A stretch of 64,000 bases of DNA from Actinoplanes sp. TFC3 (lineage in GTDB: Bacteria > Actinomycetota > Actinomycetes > Mycobacteriales > Micromonosporaceae), in contig NZ_LOJP01000001.1 in NCBI RefSeq assembly GCF_001553785.1, forward strand, positions 4,448,664 through 4,512,663, given 5' to 3'. A program made the translations under genes and the position numbers. Positions 15,628 through 24,974 of this stretch are shown in pieces. The notes below the pieces were generated by a model. That model was not told where the DNA came from. It saw only the letters and a program-made list of their open reading frames with translations, and searched no databases. Numbering within the stretch: position 1 is the stretch's first letter; each line of letters begins with the position of its first letter.

Positions 15628-17121
15628 TCAGATCTCTTGCCGCGCCGAGGCGAGATCCAGCCTTCGATCAGTTGACGAATGTTCCGATATCCTGCCGGGG
15701 CGGTTAGCTGGCTCCATACGCCACCGAGCCCCCTCACCGATGAGTCGATAGCAGCGGGCCCCACTGAAAACCAGGTGATGGTCGCCGTCCTGCTCCCATA
15801 AGGCAGGACCCGTGTGGGTAGCGAGCTGAGTCCACGTCTGATCGTTGCAAGTCACGAATCCGTGGCTCGGGAGGGGCCATCGTCTCATCGAGTCGGCCAA
15901 TAGTCGGTCGGCGGTGACGCCGGCCAGCGGATTTACGGCGAATTCCAGGTCGGCCTCTGCCATGTAATGCTCGAAGTAACGCCAGGCCTCGCCAAGTGCG
16001 CCCGTACCGTCGAGGCGCATACCAAGCTCCATGCCGCCGGTCAGGCCCATCGTGGTCATGAAGTTGGCAGAGAAGAGGGAACCGATGCGGCAATCCGCGA
16101 GGCATCCTTTGGCGTGCGTAAGCGTGTCGGCGTAGATTTCCGCTCCGGCCGCCTGGAATGCGGCTGCCTCGGCTCGTGACGATTCAACGTGGTTGCGGCC
16201 ACGCAGCAGCATTCGCACCCGCACACCTCGTTCGATGGCGCGGCACACAGGCTCGTAGAGGATCTCGGGTCGGGCGGGTGCCTTCGGCATGTCGAAGGTC
16301 ATATTGCCGATACTGAAAGTGCCCAGGATCACTTCATGCTCGGCCTGGTCGATCGTCTGTCGGATATCGTCGAGAATGCGATACTGGTCCTGCCAGGTCC
16401 ACAGCAGGCGGCCGGATTCGGGGCCCTCGTCCAGGGCGTCGTCTGCCGGGCTGCGATCGTTTACGGAGTGGTACGACGGTGCTGGCGGCATGTCCCAGGG
16501 ACTTTGCCGCCACAGGCGCCGGAAGACCCAGGCCAGCACGGCGACCTCGTCGATTCCATCCAGCACCACGCCGTTCTCGCCGACGCAGGTGAATGAGCGA
16601 GTGACCAGATTGGCGCTGGAGACCAGTGCACGAGCATCGTCCACGACGGCGAACTTCGCGTGGAGCCCCGGGTAGCCGCGGACGTAGATACCTCTGGTCG
16701 TCAACCGGTGGAAGTTGCGGAACTCGGTCTGGGTGTCGACGTCCATGGTGTCAGATGCGTCGTTGATAGCCTTGCTCAGCCCGCGGTCGTCGAGCGCCGA
16801 GACGACATAGACGCCGCCTTGAAGCCGGTCGGCCGCCCGTTCGAGGGCCTGTCGGACCTGCTCGTCACCGAGGAAAAGGGTGGCAACGAACACTCGCCGG
16901 GTCGCCGAGTCGATCAGGCGCACCAGTTCCTCGCGGATGTTCGACCCTCCACCGTCGTAGGTGAGACAGTGCCGCACGCCGTCCTGCGATTCGGTATCGC
17001 GGGGGATGAAGGGGCTACGGGTGGGCGGTCCGTCCTGGCGCCTGAGGAAGAAGGCGCCTTCCACAGTCCGCTTTCCCAGGTCGATGACCTGGCCCAGGTT
17101 GCCTGCCGGAAACTCATTCAC
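15628..17121 (-). CDS. Phospholipase D-like nuclease
   Basis: A 497-residue protein with two HKD half-sites: HAKFAVVD (H154, K156, D161) and HAKGCLAD (H336, K338, D343). Two HxK(x4)D motifs form one PLD active site, used in bacteria for DNA or RNA cleavage or lipid hydrolysis. No signal peptide is present, so a cytoplasmic nuclease is likely. The start GTG 17121 has AGGAGG eight bases upstream, and the gene overlaps the preceding one by eight bases. It is the last gene of the four-gene operon and is probably its effector; PLD nucleases also appear in DISARM and Mokosh systems. Confidence 0.83.
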   Translation of the reverse strand: MNEFPAGNLGQVIDLGKRTVEGAFFLRRQDGPPTRSPFIPRDTESQDGVRHCLTYDGGGSNIREELVRLIDSATRRVFVATLFLGDEQVRQALERAADRLQGGVYVVSALDDRGLSKAINDASDTMDVDTQTEFRNFHRLTTRGIYVRGYPGLHAKFAVVDDARALVSSANLVTRSFTCVGENGVVLDGIDEVAVLAWVFRRLWRQSPWDMPPAPSYHSVNDRSPADDALDEGPESGRLLWTWQDQYRILDDIRQTIDQAEHEVILGTFSIGNMTFDMPKAPARPEILYEPVCRAIERGVRVRMLLRGRNHVESSRAEAAAFQAAGAEIYADTLTHAKGCLADCRIGSLFSANFMTTMGLTGGMELGMRLDGTGALGEAWRYFEHYMAEADLEFAVNPLAGVTADRLLADSMRRWPLPSHGFVTCNDQTWTQLATHTGPALWEQDGDHHLVFSGARCYRLIGEGARWRMEPANRPGRISEHSSTDRRLDLASARQEI

Positions 17122-18289
17122 CGGGGAAGTCCTCCTTTCGGCGCAGGGCGTAGACGTGCTGGTAGTGCTGTCCGGTCCACAGCGCGCTACGTACGTCGGC
17201 CACGGTCAGATCGTCCGGCGGCAGGCCGTACCGTTCCCTACTGGCCGCCGTGATGGCTGCCAGGTGCCCGGAATCGATGTTGGCGACCGATCTGGCCGAC
17301 ACTTCGCCCACGGCATGCTGGAGCGCGAAGATTCGTGAAGCATGCTCGTCGCCCGGAACGAACTCGACATCGACGTAGACGACGTCACGTTCACCGTGGA
17401 TCAGCAAACCACCGGGGTGGCCCAGCCGGATCCTGCCCGCAGCGGCCGAAGCGGCTGCCTCCTGGCCCAGCTCGTAGCGCCAACTCCCGCCCGTTCTCGT
17501 CGCCACCACGGGTCCCCATGCGTCGGCTGCCGAGTCCGCTTGCTGAGCGAGGTCCTTCCATCGGCTGGCCAGCTGGTTCGCGAACGGGATCTGCAGGTTG
17601 AGGCGTTTCGAGGGACCTATCTCGATTTTCAGGTAGGCGCGGGACGTGCCGTCGGCGCTGACCCGCACATATCCGCTGCAGCGGAACTGCTTACACACGT
17701 CGGCAATCAGTGTCTCGGTAGCTACCGGACTCACGATGTCCTTCGAAAGCCCGCGGATTGCTCGTCTAGCAATTCGCTCGGTGATGAGATTGTGTTGACT
17801 GGTCAGACCGATGCCACGAGGGACGTCGACGAAGCCGGCCGATTTCGCATTGTGCAGGCGCGGTGCCCGCTGACCCTCATTAGGGGAAAGTGCCACGATC
17901 TCGTCAGTGTCCGCGAGGTACAGCAGCGTGACTTGAGTCTGGCGCAGTCTCACCGCGGCGGCCTGGTCCAGTGCGGGCTGGGCGTAGCCCGTCGCGACCG
18001 CGCCGTATCCGTCGGCCTGAAGCAGGCCAAGGCTCCCGAGTCTGCTGATGATGCCGTCCACGGCTTCGGCTGGAATGCCGGTGATCTCCTCGATGTCGGC
18101 AGCGTGGACGGGATCCAGGGCTATCGCCGCCTCGAGGATCAGCCGGTCGATTGCGGTCAAATCCTCCTCGAACCTGCTGATCATCGGCACATCCGGCCAA
18201 ACGTCAAGGCCAATGAGCGATTCTTGCACGACGACGGTCGCCTTGGTGTCGGTCTGCCGTGCGGCCTGGAACTCGAAGCGGACCGTCAT
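17114..18289 (-). CDS. Winged-helix protein of a putative defence operon
   Basis: 391 residues from ATG 18289, which overlaps the helicase stop (ATGA). Residues ~45-105 look like a winged helix (LTAIDRLILEAAIAL, DIEEITGIPAEAVDGIISRLGSLGLLQ). A mixed alpha/beta region of unknown fold follows. No catalytic motif was recognised. Its strict coupling to the helicase and PLD genes suggests a subunit that binds nucleic acid or the helicase. Not assignable to a named family by eye. Confidence 0.68.
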   Translation of the reverse strand: MTVRFEFQAARQTDTKATVVVQESLIGLDVWPDVPMISRFEEDLTAIDRLILEAAIALDPVHAADIEEITGIPAEAVDGIISRLGSLGLLQADGYGAVATGYAQPALDQAAAVRLRQTQVTLLYLADTDEIVALSPNEGQRAPRLHNAKSAGFVDVPRGIGLTSQHNLITERIARRAIRGLSKDIVSPVATETLIADVCKQFRCSGYVRVSADGTSRAYLKIEIGPSKRLNLQIPFANQLASRWKDLAQQADSAADAWGPVVATRTGGSWRYELGQEAAASAAAGRIRLGHPGGLLIHGERDVVYVDVEFVPGDEHASRIFALQHAVGEVSARSVANIDSGHLAAITAASRERYGLPPDDLTVADVRSALWTGQHYQHVYALRRKEDFPGE

Positions 18290-20140
18290 AACCGGCGAAC
18301 TCGCATGAAGTCGTCGTCCTGGTCGACGAGCCGGAAGAGGTTCTCGTAAAAGATCCGCGCAGGACCGGGTTCTGCGCCGGCGGAGGGAGCACCAAGCGCG
18401 CTGAGGGTAGGACCATGGCCGACGAACACAAGGGCGCGACGCGCCCGGGTAAAGGCGACGTTGAGGCGCCGGATGTCTTGCAGCCACTGGCCATACCCTG
18501 GGCCGATTCGCCTGGTGTGCGCCCTGGTGAAACTGATGATGACGAGGTCACTCTGCTGGCCCTGAATACGGTCGATCACATCGATGACCTCCCACTGCAG
18601 ATGTGGCAGGTCCAGGCCGCGTAGCCGACGCGACAGTTGTTGTGCCTGAGCCCGGTAGAACGCCAGAACGCTGACAGTGACGGGCTTGGAGCCACTTCGC
18701 CCGAGATCTTCGTTGTAGAGGCGGCAGACGCGTTCTACGAAGTACTGCTCTCGTTCGTTGACGAAGCCGTGATCCTGCGGCGTGTCACCAGAGTCCCGGA
18801 AGTAGCTGGTGTCGACGAATGTCACCGGTCTCGTCAGCGTCTCGGCGAGCACCAACGGAGTCAGCCCGATAGCAGCGAGATCGGCGGGAGGCGGTGTACG
18901 GTATCGCCCTCTATAGACAGGTTCGGCAACGATCCGGGCCAATGGCTCAATCATGCGCCGCTGCCAGACGAGTTCTTGCCGCAGCCCGGCGGGAACCTGG
19001 GGCGCCACCCGCTGGAACAGGCTTTGCACGAGGTGGCGCAGCATGGCCGTGAGCACCTGCCGGTCCGGATCGTTTCGGTTGCCGGATGACTGGACGCGAC
19101 GGTACGCCGAGTCGAAAGGGTCCCGGAAGCTCGCGGCCCACAGACCGCTGGAACTCAACTCCTCCGCAACTGCCAGCACACTTTCAGCACGGAACTTGTG
19201 GAGCTCCTCGTCCTCGGCCCAGACCTGTGCCAGGTATAGCACGGATGCTTCGAGGCTCTCACCGGCGCCGCGGTGGAAGCGGTGCAGGGCGGTCAGCGCG
19301 TGCAGGAAATGCTCGTCGCGCTGGTCGACGTGCGGGGGCAATTGGTGTTCGTCACCTACGAGAATCCATCGTCGCGCCCGTGTGGCGCCGATCAGGAACT
19401 CGCTCTCGGTCACCCGGCTCGCCTCATCGACGATAAGGGTGTCGTAGTCGGCGTACCGAACGACCTTGCTGCCTCGCCCGACGATCCCTTTGGTGGTGGC
19501 ACACACGAGGTTCGCGGCCCGAACCAGCGACTCTCGGATGTCGCCCACGAGCAGGTCGTCGGACTGGCCGCTGGTCAACTCGCACCATCGTTGGTGCAGT
19601 GCCGGAAGCCGTCGTAGCACGTGCAGGCGGCGCTCGAGTTGCTCAATGTTCCGGCTATGGTCCGCCGGGTTCTCGGACTGCCCGGCAAGGATCTGGCTGA
19701 TCTTCGCGACTCGTTCGGCTGCGGCATCGTAGCGGCTTTGAGCTTCGGTGAAATCCTGCTCAGCGGCGTCAACCGAGCTTGCGGTGCGATCTCTGCCCAG
19801 CTCCAGTTCCCGCCGACACCAGGCCTGGTCTTCCAGGGCGGACCGCTGTTCCTGCCGTGCCGCAATGAGGTCCGCCACAGCCTGTGACAACTGCCCGGCG
19901 ATCTGAGCGACCGATCTCAGCGCGGTCAGCTTGCCATGGTCCGCGCCTGCTGGCGGCCTCCCTGCGAGGAGATCCGGAACCGTTCCGGCCAGGAACGCAG
20001 CGACTCTCCGCCTCTCGTTCATGTCAGTAACCTCTGTCATAGCAGGCTGAGCGTCGCCGACGGCCTCCGCGAGCCGGATCCACCGCAAGGTGCTCTGCCG
20101 CACAGCCGCATCCATCTGCTGCCGAGCGTTGCCGGCACGT

Positions 20141-21283
20141 TCTAGTTGTGCTGTCCAGGGAGGTTGGTCGAGATTGTGTGACGACACGATCTGACGATCA
20201 AGGTCTGATGTCGTGAACGGGTGAAGGCCTCCGGCTGTGGAGTGGAGCTGTCGAGGAACCACTTCCGCTAGCAGGAGGCCTTCATGTCCCACGCTAATGC
20301 CGCGTTGACCCCGCGTGCCCGATTGCGGCTGGCGCGTCTGGTCGTGGAACAGGGCTGGTCACCCGCACGAGCGGCGGAACGCTACGACGTGTCCTGGCGG
20401 ACCGCGAAACGCTGGGCGGACCGCTACCGCGAGCAGGGTGCTGAGGGCATGCAGGACCGCTCGTCACGGCCGCACCACAGCCCGGCCCGCACGCCACGTC
20501 CCACGGTGCGCAAGATCGTGCATCTACGGTGGAAACAGCGACTCGGCCCGGTCCAGATCGGGGGCCGTCTCGGCATGCCGGCGTCCACTGTTCATGCGGT
20601 GCTGACCCGCTGCCGACTCAACCGGCTCTCCCACATAGACCGCGTTACCGGCGAACCGATCCGCCGTTACGAACACGACCGGCCCGGCGCGATGCTGCAC
20701 GTGGACGTCACCAAATACGGCAACATCCCCGACGGCGGCGGCTGGCGCTACCTCGGCCCCCTCCAAGGCCGCCGCAACCGGGAAGCGACCGCCCGACGCA
20801 CCGGAGCCCGCAGCAAGATCTACACACCTCAGGTGGGTACCGCGTTCGTGCACACCGTCATCGACGACCACTCCCGCGTCGCCTACGCCGAAATCCACAC
20901 CGATGAGAAAGCCGCCACCGCGATCGGCGTACTACGCAACGCCGTCGCTTGGTTCGCCCAGCGCGGCGTCACCGTCGAACGCGTGTTGTCGGACAACGGA
21001 TCGGCATATAAGTCCTACGCCTGGCGCGACGCCTGCACCGAACTCGGTATCCGGCCGAAAAAGACCCGGCCCTACCGGCCCCAGACCAACGGCAAGGTCG
21101 AACGCTTCCACCGCACCCTCAACGACGGCTGGGCCTACGCCCGCTTCTACAACAGCGAACAGGCCCGCAGGAAAGCCCTACCCGCCTTCCTGCACCATTA
21201 CAACCACCACCGGCCCCACACCGCCACCGGCGGCCTACCACCCATCACCCGATTGACCAACGTCCCCGGACAGCACATCTAGT
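20141..21283 (+). mobile_element. IS481-family insertion sequence with 6-bp target duplication
   Basis: The element spans 20147-21277 (1131 bp). The terminal inverted repeats, 20147-20169 and 21255-21277, match at 21 of 23 positions and begin TGTGCTGTCC. Flanks 20141-20146 and 21278-21283 are both TCTAGT, a clean 6-bp target duplication. One transposase gene fills it. Intact ends and an exact duplication indicate a recent insertion. Confidence 0.95.
20284..21282 (+). CDS. IS481-family transposase
   Basis: A 332-residue DDE transposase: an N-terminal HTH (QGWSPARAAERYDVSWRTAKRWADRYREQG), then a catalytic core with Asp in HVDVTKYG, Asp in LSDNGSAYKS and Glu in GKVERFHRTL. AGGAGG (20272-20277) precedes ATG 20284. 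The reading frame runs through the right inverted repeat, and the TAG stop (21280-21282) lies in the target duplication, not in the IS itself. It looks active. Confidence 0.95.
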   Translation: MSHANAALTPRARLRLARLVVEQGWSPARAAERYDVSWRTAKRWADRYREQGAEGMQDRSSRPHHSPARTPRPTVRKIVHLRWKQRLGPVQIGGRLGMPASTVHAVLTRCRLNRLSHIDRVTGEPIRRYEHDRPGAMLHVDVTKYGNIPDGGGWRYLGPLQGRRNREATARRTGARSKIYTPQVGTAFVHTVIDDHSRVAYAEIHTDEKAATAIGVLRNAVAWFAQRGVTVERVLSDNGSAYKSYAWRDACTELGIRPKKTRPYRPQTNGKVERFHRTLNDGWAYARFYNSEQARRKALPAFLHHYNHHRPHTATGGLPPITRLTNVPGQHI

Positions 21284-23309
21284 GCGGCCACGACATCGTT
21301 GGTGCGGGAGGCCTCGACAGCAACCAAGTGACCTTCGACCCTGCGCTGCCAATCTATAGCTGAGCGTGACCGGTTTCGCCAGTAGGCGACCGCTGACTCT
21401 GCCTCGTCCGCCCTGCGGCGGGCGGCAGTGACGCGACCGACATTCATTGCCGTCAGCATCCGCCCGAGCTGGTTCTGATGGGAGACCGCGTTGTCCAAGT
21501 CCAGCTGCGCCCGCCGCAACTCCGTCAGGGCGCCCTCCAGCCGCGCCATCACAGCGCGGTTGTCCAGGTCGGCCCGTGTTACGGCATTTTTCGCCTCTGC
21601 CACATCGTGGTTCAGTTGCCCTGTTGTCCTGTTGAGTTCGGTGTTCGCGGCGTCGAGAGCGCTCGCGGCGGTCGCGGCTACCCGCATCGCCGCCTGCCAG
21701 CTCCGCGCGAGCGGGGGCAGCGGCTCGAGTATCGGACGAGCCGTCGCGATCAAGGCATCGTGGATGCGGACGGCTCGGCTCAGCGTGCTGGCGGCAGCAT
21801 CGACGCGAGCTGTCGCCGACTCCGTCGCCCCATTCAGGGTGGCAAACTCCTGATCGGCCCTGACTCGGCTGAGTTCGAGGCGTTCGGCGGCCGCCGCGAG
21901 CGCGACCCGCGTGTGGGCCAAGGCAGTCGCCTGACGGCGTTTGTCCGCGATGGCGGAGATCGCTCGCCGGGCGTCCTGGATGCGCACCTCAACCTGAGCC
22001 AAGCTTTCGGCCCACTGTGGGTCGCGGGCGCCCTTCTCGGGTCGGACGACGAGGCCCGTGAGACCAGCTCCGACATTGGGCTCGAGGTAGTCACGGACAG
22101 ACTCGTGCACCCGGTCGTCGTCCCAGGTGATGCGTAGCGGCCGGACGCCGGGCTTGTGCCCGATCCTGCCCAGAACCTCGTCGACAGCGACATGAGTCGG
22201 CGCCAGAAGCAGCACCCGCTCGCCCCGTGCCGTCAACTGTCTGACGATCTCACAGATGACCTCGGTCTTGCCTGTTCCCGGCGGACCCTGCACCAGAAAC
22301 GCGTGCGGGGTCGAGACCGCACCGGCGACAGCTCGCCGCTGCTCATCGTTCAGAGGCACGCTGCTGTCGCTGTCGTCGCAGAAGAACCGCTGGGGCAACG
22401 CGATTGACTCATGGGCAGTCAGGCTCTGGGGCTGGCACATCAGGCGGGCCAGATCGTCCCAAGAACCCTCCACCTCGCCATTGAGAAAGCTTTTGAGCGC
22501 CAGTGCGTTCTGGCGCATCCCGAACGGTTTGACGAGATTGACGATCACTTCGGTCCCGCGCTTGGGCGACCAGTGACCGGTTTGCCGGACCGCGAGTCGC
22601 CCGGCGCGGACTCGTTGGACGCTGGTGTTCACCGTGACGCCGCTTGGGGCGGTGATCGTCACCCGTCGGCGGTCGAAGTCGGCCAGGTCCGTGGCGGGCT
22701 TGACATCGACGACCACCGTGCCCGCTCCGTCGATGCCCTCCTCAACGGAGAGAACGATGCCCGAGACGGTTTGCTCGGCGGCTTCCGGACGCTGCTCAAC
22801 GATCTCCAAGAGCCGCTTCAGTCGGCCGTACTCCAGGTGGACCGCGCGTTTGAGCTGTTCGGAAGCGGGCGCTCCGACGCGGCCCTCGTGAATCTGACGC
22901 CACTGTTCCAGCTGCCTGAGCAGGTCCTCCATGTCGAAGGCCAGCTCGCGATAGTTCGGCTCAAAGGAGACGACGGCCGGCACGATGCGGTCATACCGGC
23001 GAGGCATCGAGGACGTCACCTCGATGGCCGTCACCTCGGCCAGCCAGGCTCCCGCCGACTGACCTTTACGACGCCGAACCCGGGCCTCGAATCGGGAGCC
23101 GCCGAGCCGATAGGTTTGAGGACCCTGTTGTCCCGATGAACGGTATCGGACGATCCAGATTCCGCCGACCATGTCGTCTCGCACTTGGTCCAGCGTGGTG
23201 CCATCCGGTAAGGCAAACTTCTGTTGCGTGGACAGCAGGATCTCCGCGATCCGCATGGGCGGCGGGTGACCGGTGTTCGGTTGACCAGGCTCGAGTAGGG
23301 GCGGTGCCA

Positions 23310-24743
23310 TCAAATCTCGCTGACGAACCGTAGCGTCTCGATACGCTCGGTGATGTTCTGGTCTGGTGCGTGGATTTGCCAAAAGCACCGCATCAAGGCA
23401 CGGGCCCGTCCGCTGAGCTGAACACTCTGATCCATTGACACCGATGCGGTGCCATGGGCGAGAACCGACCGGTTACGGGTGTCGACGACACCACGCATGC
23501 TGTTGATAGCGGACAGCGTCGTCCAACCGATCCGCTTCAACACCGCGTCGTCCTTGAGATACAGCAGGAGCATCGCGTCCATCAGTGCGATCTTGCGTGG
23601 CAGGGTGTGCGTCGGTTCCCCATACACCTCGGTGGTCAACACGGCATACCGGGCCGCCAAGTCGTCCACGTCACCCAGCTTGGCGTAGTCGGGCTCGACC
23701 GGGTCGAGCCCGAACTCACTGGAAAGCCGTTCCTCGAACGCCTTCTCGATGCTTCGGTAGTAGAGAAGCGCGGCGAAGTCATGACGGCCCTGGGCCCGAT
23801 AGTGTTCGCCCAGAAGGAAGAAGTTGAGCAGCATCGTCGGCCCGTCCCGGCCCGCGAGCGCCTCCGCGAACTCCAGTTGGTTCGTAATCCTTCGCGCGAC
23901 GGGGACAGCGAGCGCCATCCGGTTCTCACGCAAGTGATCCCGAACGCGAACAATCAGATCCGGCAAACCGTCGACGTCGAGGTTGCACCAGGCCTCGTAC
24001 AGGGCGGCGAAGTCGCGGAGGAACCGCACCCGGGTCGGCTCGGCGATCGAATCGCTCAGCTTCTCGAACAGCGCATGCGCGCCGGAATACACGCCGCTGC
24101 CGAACATGGCCATCGCGGCGGTCAGGTCCTTGTCCCCGAACAGTGCCGTCGGATTCGGTAGCACACACAGCCGTTCGCTGCCGGGAAGGGCCTGGCGGAT
24201 CTCGGGGTCAAAGGTGCTGTCGATGTAGCACATCGGAAGGTCCAACTGGGAAGCGGCCAGCGCCGCACCAGCGCTCATCGCCTTCTTCCCACCGGTGATG
24301 TCGATGATCACCCGTGGCGGCCGCCCAGCAGCCAGCAGGGAGCGGACCTCTTTCAGCACGATGTCATAAATGCTGGTCGGATCGACGGGATCGCAGGTTA
24401 CATGCCGGATCTCGGAAAACTTAATCTTGCCAGCGAGCTTTTCCCAGATCGCGTCGATCGTCTTCTTGGTGCCCTCCGACGTGATGATCAAGATCCTCGC
24501 CGGCCGGGTCAGCGCGAAGGCGAGGAGCGTCGTCTCCGGGGAGAACCCAGAAAGGCTGATCAGCAGATCGACTGCTGGCCGCTCGACGTCCGTGGAGTTG
24601 GCTCGTGCGACTTCGACTGCTTCATCGTAGATCTCGGCCAGCCGGAAGGACTGGGCCTGCTCGGCCGCCGTGCCCTCGCCATACTCCTCCTCGCCGCGGA
24701 AGATCCGCCGCATGCGAGAGTGCTTCTCATCCAAGCTCCCCAT
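23310..24743 (-). CDS. CARF-HEPN protein (Csx1/Csm6/TIGR02710-like)
   Basis: 477 residues. Residues ~57-200 form a Rossmann-like CARF domain: the phosphate-binding loop LISLSGFSPETT (60-71), IRHVTCDPVDPTSIYDIVL, and the family hallmark IIDITGGKKAMSAGAALAA (146-164). The C-terminal helical half ends in a HEPN RNase motif RxxxxH (R425 to H430, NRSVLAHG). CARF domains bind cyclic oligoadenylates in type III CRISPR immunity; HEPN domains cleave RNA. No cas genes or CRISPR array are in the window, so this is a CRISPR-independent copy. It heads the operon with helicase, winged-helix and PLD genes. ATG 24743 is the longest start; ATG 24713 is possible. Confidence 0.8.
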   Translation of the reverse strand: MGSLDEKHSRMRRIFRGEEEYGEGTAAEQAQSFRLAEIYDEAVEVARANSTDVERPAVDLLISLSGFSPETTLLAFALTRPARILIITSEGTKKTIDAIWEKLAGKIKFSEIRHVTCDPVDPTSIYDIVLKEVRSLLAAGRPPRVIIDITGGKKAMSAGAALAASQLDLPMCYIDSTFDPEIRQALPGSERLCVLPNPTALFGDKDLTAAMAMFGSGVYSGAHALFEKLSDSIAEPTRVRFLRDFAALYEAWCNLDVDGLPDLIVRVRDHLRENRMALAVPVARRITNQLEFAEALAGRDGPTMLLNFFLLGEHYRAQGRHDFAALLYYRSIEKAFEERLSSEFGLDPVEPDYAKLGDVDDLAARYAVLTTEVYGEPTHTLPRKIALMDAMLLLYLKDDAVLKRIGWTTLSAINSMRGVVDTRNRSVLAHGTASVSMDQSVQLSGRARALMRCFWQIHAPDQNITERIETLRFVSEI

Positions 24744-24974
24744 AGGAAAGACATTCTATCGACGGCGCGGTATTTGTGCGCGCCGCATCTCCCGGCGCCC
24801 CTCCCTACCCCCCATGCATGGCTGGATGATCTGAGCTGACGCAAGCCGACTCACCCCCTGTGGGCCAGGGTGAGTTGAGGCCAGCGGTTCATAGCAAGTC
24901 CGCCGGACAGGGCGAGTTCAGGATCGAGAGCGTCGACTGCTGCTGCTGACATGGTCGTGGCCCAGGATGGGGTC

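Larger units (their letters stand above)
18286..23310 (-). pseudogene. SF1 helicase (COG1112-like), interrupted by an IS481 element
   Basis: The N-terminal part (23310 to 21284) has Walker A QGPPGTGKTEV, TPHAFLV and motif Ia LLAPTHVAVDEV, then a long Ala/Arg-rich coiled coil. The C-terminal part (20146 to 18286) has Walker B LIVDEASR, GDEHQLPP (motif III), QGQQSDLVIISF (motif V) and NVAFTRARRALV (motif VI). Removing the IS plus one target duplication (1137 bases, 379 codons) rejoins the frame exactly, giving about 1295 residues. The ATG at 23310 overlaps the CARF gene stop. The family resembles the UPF1-like helicase of Mokosh systems. As it stands the gene is broken. Confidence 0.88.

Noticed and set aside
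21235..21283. N-terminal helicase piece ending naturally at 21235
   Set aside because: The last residues (DVLSGDVGQSGDGW) are read from the IS inverted repeat, so this stop is an insertion artefact.
23310..24743. Evidence for a type III CRISPR locus
   Set aside because: A CARF-HEPN protein is present, but no Cas10, Csm/Cmr, Cas6 or repeat array was found in the window, so it is treated as CRISPR-independent.
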